Positions 6,425 through 12,571 of a DNA stretch of 12,571 bases are shown here, in pieces (the stretch's first letter is position 1; every line of letters starts with the position of its first letter). The notes under the pieces were generated by a model that was not told the origin of the DNA, made no database searches, and saw only the letters and a list, made by a program, of their open reading frames with translations. The position numbers were made by a program, and so were the translations under genes. The DNA is from an uncultured Chloroflexota bacterium (GTDB lineage Bacteria > Chloroflexota > Dehalococcoidia > UBA3495), in assembly GCA_913052545.1 (NCBI GenBank), contig CAJXEF010000050.1, forward strand, positions 1 through 12,571, read 5' to 3'.

Positions 6425-7573
6425 TTGGGACACGTATTTTTAATCGAAAATCAATCAGCGTGGGATAAGGTTTCAGTTACATTAAGCCATGAACCTGCTC
6501 TGGCTATAGATACTGAATCCAACAGCCTCCATTGCTATCGTGAGCGAGTATGTCTCATTCAAATAGGGACAACTAAGGACACCTTCATAATAGACCCGAT
6601 ACGGGTTACTAATCTCTCAACGTTAGGCTTGATCTTAGCTAACCCATCTATAGAAAAAGTAATCCATGGTAGTGACTATGACCTCAGGTCTTTGAATAGA
6701 GATTATGGATTCAATCTGACTAATCTGTTCGACACGCATATTGCAGCCAAATTTATTGGATCAGCCACCCCGAACCTCGCATCCGTCCTAGATGATACTT
6801 TGAAAATATCTATCCCCAAAAATAGAAAATTACAGACTTCAGATTGGAGTAAGAGACCAATAAGTGAACCAGCTCTCGAATATGCGGCTAACGATGTGAT
6901 CTATCTTCTAGCAATGGCCCAAAAGTTAAAACAGATTTTGAACCAAACAGGTCGTTTAGATTGGGTCAATGAAGAATGCCAACGATTAGAAGGGACCAAA
7001 TACACTCCTCCAAGCCCACCAGAGATATCATTCTTGAAGGTTAAAGGTAGCGATAAATTATCACCCCGTGGCTTGGCAGTATTAAAAGAGCTCTTTATGG
7101 TGCGAGACAACCTTGCAGCTAAAATGGATTCCCCACCTTCTAGAATCCTATCTAACGATTCATTATTAAATATAGTGGGAACTTCTTGTGAATCATCCGC
7201 CAGCAGCTTAGACCCACTAATAGGCATTTCCCCAATTGCAGAAAGAAAATTCGGCACTTCATTTCGGGAAGCAGTCTTGAGAGGATTAAACGGACCAGAA
7301 TATCACCGTCCTCCTCGAGATCGGAGAGGAATATTCTGGACCAAAGAATCCAAACTAAGACTTCAACGGTTCAAGCAATGGCGTATGGATTTAGGAGCAG
7401 TTCTCGGCTTAGATCCACCGCTTTTATGGCCTACTATCAGCCTTGAACGCTGGTCTTTCTGTACTGTAAATCAGGATTCCCCAAAGCCAAGTTTCAGTGA
7501 GCCTGAGGTACGTTCGTGGCAACGCCGGGAATTTGGAAACAGATTCGAATCTATGATAAATTCACTCGATTAG
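6425..7573 (+). CDS. rnd: ribonuclease D (DEDDy 3'-5' exonuclease with HRDC domain)
   Basis: The 382-residue protein trims 3' ends of tRNA precursors and other structured RNAs in the cytoplasm. The N-terminal DEDDy exonuclease domain (about 1-175) contains Exo I AIDTES with Asp29 and Glu31, Exo II HGSDYDLRSL with Asp86, and Exo III LEYAANDVIYLL with Tyr153 and Asp157, so all four metal-binding acids and the tyrosine are present. An RNase D-style stretch (LQTSDWSKRPIS, 136-147) lies before Exo III. An HRDC helicase/RNase D C-terminal domain follows (about 208-290), with SPRGLAVLKELFMVRDNLA and SRILSNDSLLNI. Residues 300-382 form a second, more diverged helical part. The length agrees with bacterial RNase D. 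It starts at TTG with a good Shine-Dalgarno, which may hold expression low. It is transcribed alone from an extended -10 promoter and converges with the M20 peptidase (33-base gap). Confidence 0.93.
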   Translation: MGHVFLIENQSAWDKVSVTLSHEPALAIDTESNSLHCYRERVCLIQIGTTKDTFIIDPIRVTNLSTLGLILANPSIEKVIHGSDYDLRSLNRDYGFNLTNLFDTHIAAKFIGSATPNLASVLDDTLKISIPKNRKLQTSDWSKRPISEPALEYAANDVIYLLAMAQKLKQILNQTGRLDWVNEECQRLEGTKYTPPSPPEISFLKVKGSDKLSPRGLAVLKELFMVRDNLAAKMDSPPSRILSNDSLLNIVGTSCESSASSLDPLIGISPIAERKFGTSFREAVLRGLNGPEYHRPPRDRRGIFWTKESKLRLQRFKQWRMDLGAVLGLDPPLLWPTISLERWSFCTVNQDSPKPSFSEPEVRSWQRREFGNRFESMINSLD

Positions 7574-7606
7574 CAAAAGTCATGGCCTCAAATGTCGATC
7601 TAATAT

Positions 7607-8689
7607 CTAATGAGCGAAACATATAACTTCTTGGCAAAATCTTGCAGTATTGACTAAATCTGGGATAACTACGTACTCATCCACGGTATGCATCTCATTC
7701 GTAGACATTCCGACCACTACGCTCTCAATCCCATGTAGCCGCATGACGTTGCCATCTGTACCACCACCCGAGGGACGAATATTGGGTTCGAGAGTCATAT
7801 TTCTCATCACTCTCGTCACCAATTGGACAATTTGCTCTTCAGGATCCAAATTGTACATCTGAAACATAACTTCCAGATCTTCTTCTATCTGAGCATCTTT
7901 ATATCGCTCTCTCGTCCTGTCCAAGGTAGTCAACAATTGCATCTTAATAGAGTCCAATGTCTCGGTATTTCTGCTTCGCCATTCCCCTCCAAATGTAGCT
8001 TCTGCTGGCACCGCATTTCTAACAGATCCTCCTGATATCAAACCTACGTTAAACGTAGTTTCTTCATCCAGACGGCCGTTTGGGAGATCGTTGATTATCT
8101 CGGTAGCTATCCGGATCGCAGACAACCCTTTCTCGGGCTCAACTCCAGCATGAGCGGCCCTTCCTTTGACCGTAACATCAAATCTCATATAGGTGGGGCT
8201 TGCACCTGTGATAGTATTTACTGGGCCATTCCCATCAAACACCACTGCTTCCTTAGCCCTAATAAGAGAATAGTCTAGGTTGGTAGCCCCTACCAAGCCG
8301 ATTTCTTCTCCGCGTGTAAAAACCACCTGCAATGGCCTCCTAGAGGCCCCACTTTCAGCTACCGATTCTAGGCCTTCCATTATTGCAGCTACTCCCGCCT
8401 TGCAATCTCCGCCCAGGATAGTAGTTCCGTCAGAAGTAATCCGGTCACCATTGATTATGGGGGTAATCCCTCTTCCGGGCTCAACAGTATCCATGTGAGC
8501 CGAAAGCAATAGAGGATCCAGCCCTTCTTCTGATGCGATAACATTGCCATGATCATCCCGAACAACCGTAAACCCCAACCGGTCCAACCGCTGAGTAAGG
8601 TGTCTTGCCATGTCCTCTTCTTCGTCAGATGGACTGTCTATCTGGACCAATTCACAAAATGAAGCTACTAACCGTTCTTTTTCGATCAT
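7607..8689 (-). CDS. M20 family metallopeptidase (peptidase T-like)
   Basis: The 360-residue protein is a di-zinc exopeptidase of the M20 family. The metal and catalytic residues can be traced: HMD with His65 and Asp67, GGDCKAG with bridging Asp95, GEE with Glu128 (base) and Glu129 (ligand), VFDG with Asp152, and MHTVDE with His334 near the end. The lid/dimerisation domain is inserted around residues 165-275, with the GRAAHAG motif (177-182, His180) at its start. GGGTDGN (308-314) is the usual peptidase T/PepV-like glycine motif. It probably cleaves small peptides or related N-acyl amino acids in the cytoplasm; no signal peptide is seen. The strong Shine-Dalgarno AAAGGAG (8699-8705), 9 bases before the ATG, fixes the start. 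It appears to be monocistronic, divergent from the lipase-like lipoprotein and convergent with RNase D. Confidence 0.9.
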   Translation of the reverse strand: MIEKERLVASFCELVQIDSPSDEEEDMARHLTQRLDRLGFTVVRDDHGNVIASEEGLDPLLLSAHMDTVEPGRGITPIINGDRITSDGTTILGGDCKAGVAAIMEGLESVAESGASRRPLQVVFTRGEEIGLVGATNLDYSLIRAKEAVVFDGNGPVNTITGASPTYMRFDVTVKGRAAHAGVEPEKGLSAIRIATEIINDLPNGRLDEETTFNVGLISGGSVRNAVPAEATFGGEWRSRNTETLDSIKMQLLTTLDRTRERYKDAQIEEDLEVMFQMYNLDPEEQIVQLVTRVMRNMTLEPNIRPSGGGTDGNVMRLHGIESVVVGMSTNEMHTVDEYVVIPDLVNTARFCQEVICFAH

Positions 8690-8698
8690 GGCAGGAAA

Positions 8699-8705
8699 CT
8701 CCTTT
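8699..8705 (-). promoter_or_regulatory. strong ribosome binding site of the M20 peptidase
   Basis: Minus-strand AAAGGAG is 9 bases from the ATG at 8689 and is the best Shine-Dalgarno match in the window, which suggests efficient translation. Confidence 0.6.
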
Positions 8706-8720
8706 GAAATAAACTACTGA

Positions 8721-8752
8721 AACTTGAATGTTATGTTACTCAAGTTATTATA
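8721..8752 (-). promoter_or_regulatory. candidate -10 box and flanking inverted repeat for the M20 peptidase
   Basis: Minus-strand TATAAT lies at 8747-8752. The -35 is weak (TTGGAT, 20-base spacer). Directly after it, towards the gene, AACTTGA (8721-8727) and TCAAGTT (8740-8746) form a 7-bp inverted repeat with a 12-base spacer that spans the predicted transcription start. The layout is reminiscent of the RNase D promoter. Confidence 0.4.
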
Positions 8753-8893
8753 ACCCAAGTCGCATGGAACTGATCCAAACATAAACTAGAAAGAGAGTTT
8801 CGATCAAGGCAAGTCAAAATATCTAAACCGTTTCATACCATGATAATTATCCGCCACCAAACGCTTAGTTGAAGCAGTTAGTGGTTTATCCAT

Positions 8894-8922
8894 TTGCGAA
8901 AAACTAACTCCTTTCTTAAAAT
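8894..8922 (+). promoter_or_regulatory. candidate promoter for the lipase-like lipoprotein
   Basis: TTGCGA (8894-8899, 4 of 6) and TAAAAT (8917-8922, 5 of 6) are separated by exactly 17 bases, giving a predicted leader of about 53 bases. The rest of the 292-base gap between peptidase and lipoprotein holds the peptidase promoter region and no convincing gene. Confidence 0.45.
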
Positions 8923-8935
8923 AGACGACGTAGAA

Positions 8936-8950
8936 CCAAACGCGTTTTGG
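8936..8950. repeat. short palindrome in the lipoprotein leader
   Basis: CCAAA (8936-8940) and TTTGG (8946-8950) flank the perfect 10-base palindrome AAACGCGTTT (8938-8947). It lies between the candidate promoter and the Shine-Dalgarno (AAGGGG, 8965-8970) and could be an operator or a small RNA hairpin. Confidence 0.35.
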
Positions 8951-8981
8951 AACGCATATCCAAGAAGGGGATTTGAAGTAA

Positions 8982-10331
8982 ATGTCTCTGATTTCGGTAA
9001 AAGATAGGACCGTCCAGTGCCTTACTATATTTTTTGCCATATCAGTGCTTAGTGCATGCAGCGCTTCTGGATCTGACTCCCATCCATCAGATCCTTCACC
9101 TACAACTGCTATCACCCAGTTACAGACAGTCCCAACCCCTGAAACAACTACCCCCAATACAAAACAACTTGCCTCCAAACATGGATTTCAAAAACAATTT
9201 ATCAACGAAATAATGACTTTGTTCAAACATTCCGTATGGGTATTATCCGATCCACAAAACATTCAAGAAACCCTTTCTAAGAACGGCTTTGAACTAGTAG
9301 GAGCAGTAATCCGTGGTGCAGACCACAATTCAAATGCGAAAGAAATCTGGGGTGTAGAACAACCACCTATGAGTGGGGGCCAAGCTTATGTAGCCATTCA
9401 AGACGACAATATAGTAGTTGTTTTTAGATCTACTACTTCAGATGACGGCTGGGGCACTACATTAAATGTCTTGACCGATCTCAAATCTTATTTAAAGAAA
9501 ATAGAGTTCATTACTGAAGAATCACCTAACTTCGAAACATATAATCAAATTAACGTCCACGCAGGTTTCCACAATGAATACCTTCGGTACAGAGACCAGA
9601 TAATCAAATACATCGATAAGCATCCGGATAAAAACATATATGTCACCGGGCACAGCCTAGGCGGAGCATTAGCTACCTTAGCAAGTTTTGACCTGGCGGC
9701 CAACAAACAGAGATCCGTAAGACTATACACGTACGGATCTCCCCGCGTAGGTCTATCTGAATTTCGGATAGCACACGAAGAGATAGTCCCTGACAGCTAT
9801 AGAGTAGTAATCGATGGAGATCCGATAACTCGTGTACCTGGATCAATGCTAGATTACGAACATTCTGGACTCCCGTTACAAATTAGCAGCGAAGGATCTC
9901 AGATTGACCCGGAAGATATACATTCTGACGCCATTTTTCAAACATTTGATTTCCCAAAACATTATCTAATCTCCATACATAAAGGTCTGACAGCCTTCTA
10001 TGAATCCTGTGGATCTCTCGATGAACAAAGTATCAACAAATGTTTGAACATTGACTGGATGTTACAAAGTGCCCTTGCAGAACGAGCGGCCTCAAAAAAA
10101 GCGTGGGAATTGGTTCCGAAAGGAGAACTACCTTGGAAGGAAATTCTGCTTCCCGATATAACCGTTGAACAGCCAAAATTGAATGAACTAATGAGCGAGT
10201 TAATTGATATTAATCTTCCATCTCTGGAAGCTCCAATATCATTGGATAAAATATTAGATAAATCAGCCATTGAAGATCTAAAAATAGAAAATTTGATACC
10301 CAATAAGATCAAAAAAGATTTATTCAAATAA
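8982..10331 (+). CDS. secreted class 3 lipase-like lipoprotein
   Basis: The 449-residue protein has a lipoprotein signal: positively charged start, hydrophobic core (about 13-22) and lipobox LSAC with the lipidated Cys26. A Ser/Thr/Pro-rich spacer (27-62) follows, then a class 3 (fungal lipase-like) hydrolase domain. Its marks are VVVFRSTTSDDGW (145-157, the GTxs-like oxyanion region), NVHAGFHNEY (191-200), the elbow VTGHSLGGALA with Ser225, TYGSPRVG (250-257), and VIDGDPITRVP with Asp280. The catalytic His is probably His327 (FPKHYL) or His333. It should hydrolyse ester bonds of lipids or polyesters at the outer face of the cytoplasmic membrane or the cell surface. The ~110-residue C-terminal tail with Cys343 and Cys354 and a lysine-rich end is not recognised. 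An in-frame upstream TTG is cut off by a stop, so ATG at 8982 is the start; AAGGGG at 8965-8970 is the ribosome site. Confidence 0.87.
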   Translation: MSLISVKDRTVQCLTIFFAISVLSACSASGSDSHPSDPSPTTAITQLQTVPTPETTTPNTKQLASKHGFQKQFINEIMTLFKHSVWVLSDPQNIQETLSKNGFELVGAVIRGADHNSNAKEIWGVEQPPMSGGQAYVAIQDDNIVVVFRSTTSDDGWGTTLNVLTDLKSYLKKIEFITEESPNFETYNQINVHAGFHNEYLRYRDQIIKYIDKHPDKNIYVTGHSLGGALATLASFDLAANKQRSVRLYTYGSPRVGLSEFRIAHEEIVPDSYRVVIDGDPITRVPGSMLDYEHSGLPLQISSEGSQIDPEDIHSDAIFQTFDFPKHYLISIHKGLTAFYESCGSLDEQSINKCLNIDWMLQSALAERAASKKAWELVPKGELPWKEILLPDITVEQPKLNELMSELIDINLPSLEAPISLDKILDKSAIEDLKIENLIPNKIKKDLFK

Positions 10332-10360
10332 ATTGCGAGGGTTATTAAAAGAATAGATGC

Positions 10361-10391
10361 TTGAAATAAGCTACACTGGCGTATATATAGT
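10361..10391 (+). promoter_or_regulatory. candidate promoter for the ABC-F gene
   Basis: TTGAAA (10361-10366, 5 of 6) is followed after 17 bases by TATATA (10384-10389), or after 19 bases by TATAGT (10386-10391). Transcription would begin near 10397 and leave a leader of about 180 bases before the ABC-F ATG. A weaker TATAGT at 10536-10541 has no clear -35. Confidence 0.4.
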
Positions 10392-10579
10392 CTTATCCAG
10401 ATTATTGGGCTCAAGATTGTGCCTGAATCAAACTGCGTAAATAGGAATCGGTGCTCTGAGGTAAGTATCTTAGGGTTAAATATAAGACTAGGATTAATCG
10501 TAATAAATCTACAGATATGTATGCCTGACCCGTTATATAGTACGTTGAAGTTTTAAAGAAAAAGTCTAACGTTAATCAA

Positions 10580-12442
10580 ATGCCAGTTTTATCTGCTTCG
10601 AAATTGTCACTCACATACGGAAATTCCTTGATTTACTCGGGGATCAGCCTTGATGTGCCAGACAAAGCTAGAATCGGGATGGTTGGACCCAATGGCGCCG
10701 GTAAAACTTCTTTGATTCGAATGGTTATAGGCGATCTGGAACCAGACTCAGGAAAAATTTATTTACCAGAAAATATCAAGATTGGATATGTACCCCAAAT
10801 AGCTCCACCATCCACGGAAGAGACTCTCCGCGCTGAAATTAAAACGGCTTTTTCGCGACTAACAGATTTAGAACTTCAGATAGACAACTGTCTGAAACAA
10901 CTCCCTAATTCTTCAACGGAAGATAAAAGGTTATATGAAACGGAATACGCATCGTTAGTTGAAGAATACGAAACCCTAGGGGGTTACTCATATCTAAATG
11001 CATTAGATCGAATGGTAACAGGAATTGGGTTATCCCAAGAAACGTTGGATACACCAATTCGTCTAGCCAGCGGAGGAGAACGTACAAGAGCAGCATTGGC
11101 TAAAGCACTTTTGTCCAATCCTGATTTCTTAATCTTAGACGAGCCAACAAACTATTTAGACCTCAAAGGATTATCATGGCTGGAAAGACTACTGAATCAC
11201 TATACCAGCGCCTTCTTAGTGGTTTCTCACGATCGGCATTTCCTAGATAAAGTCGTGACGAATATATGGGAGTTAGACCACGAAAAATTAAATGTCTACT
11301 CCGGAAATTATTCCAAATACCGTGTCCAAAAAGGAGAACAGGCTCTGTGGCAAAAAAGGAGCTATGAGCGGCAGCAAGATTTCATAGCCCGAGAAGAAGC
11401 CTTCATAAGGAGATATAAAGCCGGACAACGGGCTGCGGAGGCTAAAGGTAGAGCTAAACGGCTCAATAGGCTAGAACTAGTAGAGGACCTTGATAAGGAT
11501 CCGGAAATAAACATCAATGGGATTTCAATTAACCGGACTTCCCAAACAATCCTGCAAACCGAAAACCTCAAAGTCGGGTTCTCTACCGGACACGGTGTCA
11601 GGGAATTGATGGACGTTCCTGATATCAAATTACAAAGAGGGTCACGTACAGCCATAATTGGGGATAACGGCAGCGGTAAGACCACTTTCCTTCAGACCAT
11701 ACTAGGGACCCTCCCAGAATTGAACGGCACCATAACAATGGATTCAAAAGTAGAACTTGGCTACTTCTGCCAGCAATCTGACCCCGGGCCAGAAGAAGCT
11801 TCCGTCTACGAGTCCTTACTTGATGCCAAGAATATACCCTTGGATGAGGTACGCCCATATTTGGCTCGATTTTTATTTCGAGGCAACGACGTATTCCAGA
11901 CAGTCCGGGAATTAAGTGGCGGTGAACGGAGCAGATTGGCACTAGCACGACTATTGATTACCCAGCCTAATTTCCTAGTGATGGATGAACCAACTACCCA
12001 TCTGGATATAGCTACCAGGGAAGCTCTGGAGCAAGTACTACTTACATACGACGGAACGATATTATTTGTGTCTCACGACCGGCATTTACTATCATTACTG
12101 GCTCAGCAGATCTGGATGATCGATAATGGTAATCTTAATGTTTTTGAAGGCACATTCGATGAACTAGATATTGAACACAAAGAAGATACAAACAAACCAT
12201 CCCAGATAACTAAAATCAAATACCGAAATAATTCTGCTTCACCCAAGAGGACCCCTCCTAAACCTAAGACAGCAGAATTAGAAAAGGAAATCAACCAACT
12301 GGAATCCCGGCTAGAGGAGATAGAATTGCAACTAGCAGAAGATTCAGAGCTACTTACCGTGGAATCAATATCAAGACTGGGGAAAGAACACGTCGAGATA
12401 GCCAAAAGCCTTGAGGGAAAATGGATAGAGTGGGCCACATAA
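10580..12442 (+). CDS. ABC-F family ATPase (Uup/EttA-like ribosome-associated)
   Basis: The 620-residue protein has two ABC nucleotide-binding domains on one chain and no membrane segment, as in ABC-F translation factors that bind the ribosomal E site. Domain 1 has Walker A GPNGAGKT (36-43), an arm insertion (about 82-140), signature LASGGERTR (162-170), Walker B LILDEP (184-189) and His217. The P-site-tip linker is about 245-305, basic and helical (RRYKAGQRAAEAKGRAKRL region). Domain 2 has Walker A GDNGSGKT (361-368), signature LSGGERSR (445-452), Walker B LVMDEP (466-471) and His499. A C-terminal extension (about 540-620) is first Lys/Pro-rich and then a coiled coil starting TAELEKEINQLESRLEE, as in Uup. 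Both ATP sites look intact. Housekeeping and antibiotic-protecting ABC-F proteins share this layout and cannot be separated here. No Shine-Dalgarno is visible before ATG at 10580, but the protein start (MPVLSASKLSLTYG) is typical. Confidence 0.92.
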   Translation: MPVLSASKLSLTYGNSLIYSGISLDVPDKARIGMVGPNGAGKTSLIRMVIGDLEPDSGKIYLPENIKIGYVPQIAPPSTEETLRAEIKTAFSRLTDLELQIDNCLKQLPNSSTEDKRLYETEYASLVEEYETLGGYSYLNALDRMVTGIGLSQETLDTPIRLASGGERTRAALAKALLSNPDFLILDEPTNYLDLKGLSWLERLLNHYTSAFLVVSHDRHFLDKVVTNIWELDHEKLNVYSGNYSKYRVQKGEQALWQKRSYERQQDFIAREEAFIRRYKAGQRAAEAKGRAKRLNRLELVEDLDKDPEININGISINRTSQTILQTENLKVGFSTGHGVRELMDVPDIKLQRGSRTAIIGDNGSGKTTFLQTILGTLPELNGTITMDSKVELGYFCQQSDPGPEEASVYESLLDAKNIPLDEVRPYLARFLFRGNDVFQTVRELSGGERSRLALARLLITQPNFLVMDEPTTHLDIATREALEQVLLTYDGTILFVSHDRHLLSLLAQQIWMIDNGNLNVFEGTFDELDIEHKEDTNKPSQITKIKYRNNSASPKRTPPKPKTAELEKEINQLESRLEEIELQLAEDSELLTVESISRLGKEHVEIAKSLEGKWIEWAT

Positions 12443-12571
12443 CTATTTTTGAACTGCACATATGCACCGCCTTACCCTTTTCCGAAACTTTCTGGACCCG
12501 TGCCACAAATATTTAGCGACATCGATTGGATTCTTAAATCTGGCATTCCCAATATTTTGAGGTAGGATTAA

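Noticed and set aside
6901..7257. 118-codon minus-strand frame inside RNase D
   Set aside because: It is antisense to the HRDC domain and has no start signal or family similarity that I can see.
8804..9178. 124-codon open frame on the minus strand
   Set aside because: It overlaps the lipoprotein signal peptide region and its candidate promoter, has no clear ribosome site, and its translation shows no family motif. The plus-strand lipobox and lipase domain explain the region better.
9998..10414. 138-codon open frame on the minus strand opposite the end of the lipase gene
   Set aside because: It is mostly antisense to the well-supported lipoprotein, has biased Ser/Ile composition typical of shadow frames, and no recognisable domain.
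10332..10579. Possible tRNA or structured RNA between lipoprotein and ABC-F genes
   Set aside because: No T-loop GTTCRA motif, acceptor pairing or strong long stem was found; only short 5-bp repeats such as TCTTA/TAAGA.
11362..11948. Two 107-codon minus-strand frames inside the ABC-F gene
   Set aside because: They lie opposite conserved ABC motifs, so they are read-throughs of codon bias on the reverse strand.
12443..12565. 40 open codons on the plus strand in frame after the ABC-F stop
   Set aside because: It has no start codon near its beginning and no motif. It might be a lost extension of the ABC-F gene, but that protein already ends with a complete coiled coil.

Overview
The window comes from a bacterial chromosome with an AT-leaning but mixed base composition, the standard genetic code (TAA, TAG and TGA all end genes), short intergenic gaps and recognisable Shine-Dalgarno sites in front of most genes. 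A lipobox-bearing lipoprotein, an HRDC-type RNase D, an Uup-like ABC-F protein and a set of acyl-CoA enzymes (CoA ligase, DUF35/thiolase pair, HpaI-type aldolase) would fit a free-living heterotroph. The style suggests an uncultivated marine lineage such as SAR202-type Chloroflexota, but that is a weak inference from gene content; there is no rRNA or other taxonomic marker. No tRNA, rRNA, CRISPR array, insertion sequence or phage gene was seen.

Layout. 1-1507: the C-terminal part of an alpha/beta hydrolase and a VOC-fold (glyoxalase-like) protein on the plus strand, meeting an EVE-domain protein tail to tail on the minus strand with a 4-base overlap. 1588-6210: a small-molecule acyl-CoA block. 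It has a class I AMP-forming acyl-CoA ligase on the minus strand, a 210-base divergent control region, a plus-strand run of DUF35 Zn-ribbon/OB protein, thiolase and a 91-residue orphan, and a converging HpcH/HpaI aldolase. 6425-8689: ribonuclease D (TTG start) on plus, converging with an M20 metallopeptidase on minus. 8982-10331: a secreted class 3 lipase-like lipoprotein. 10580-12442: a full-length ABC-F ATPase behind a 248-base leader.

How the genes may work together. The ligase can activate a carboxylic acid as its CoA thioester. The DUF35/thiolase pair is the type of two-component complex that makes or cleaves beta-keto-acyl-CoA bonds, and the neighbouring aldolase can split or form 2-keto acid aldol products. 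The VOC protein and the alpha/beta hydrolase may act on related small molecules. The substrate cannot be read from the sequence. The other genes are housekeeping or stand-alone functions: RNA maturation, peptide hydrolysis, a surface ester hydrolase and ribosome-associated translation factor activity.

The most interesting points are the DUF35/thiolase operon with its unrecognised third gene, an inverted repeat that overlaps both candidate -35 boxes of the divergent region, an 11-bp hairpin placed at the predicted transcription start of the RNase D gene, a pair of words shared by the RNase D and peptidase upstream regions, and the long, Shine-Dalgarno-less leader of the ABC-F gene.
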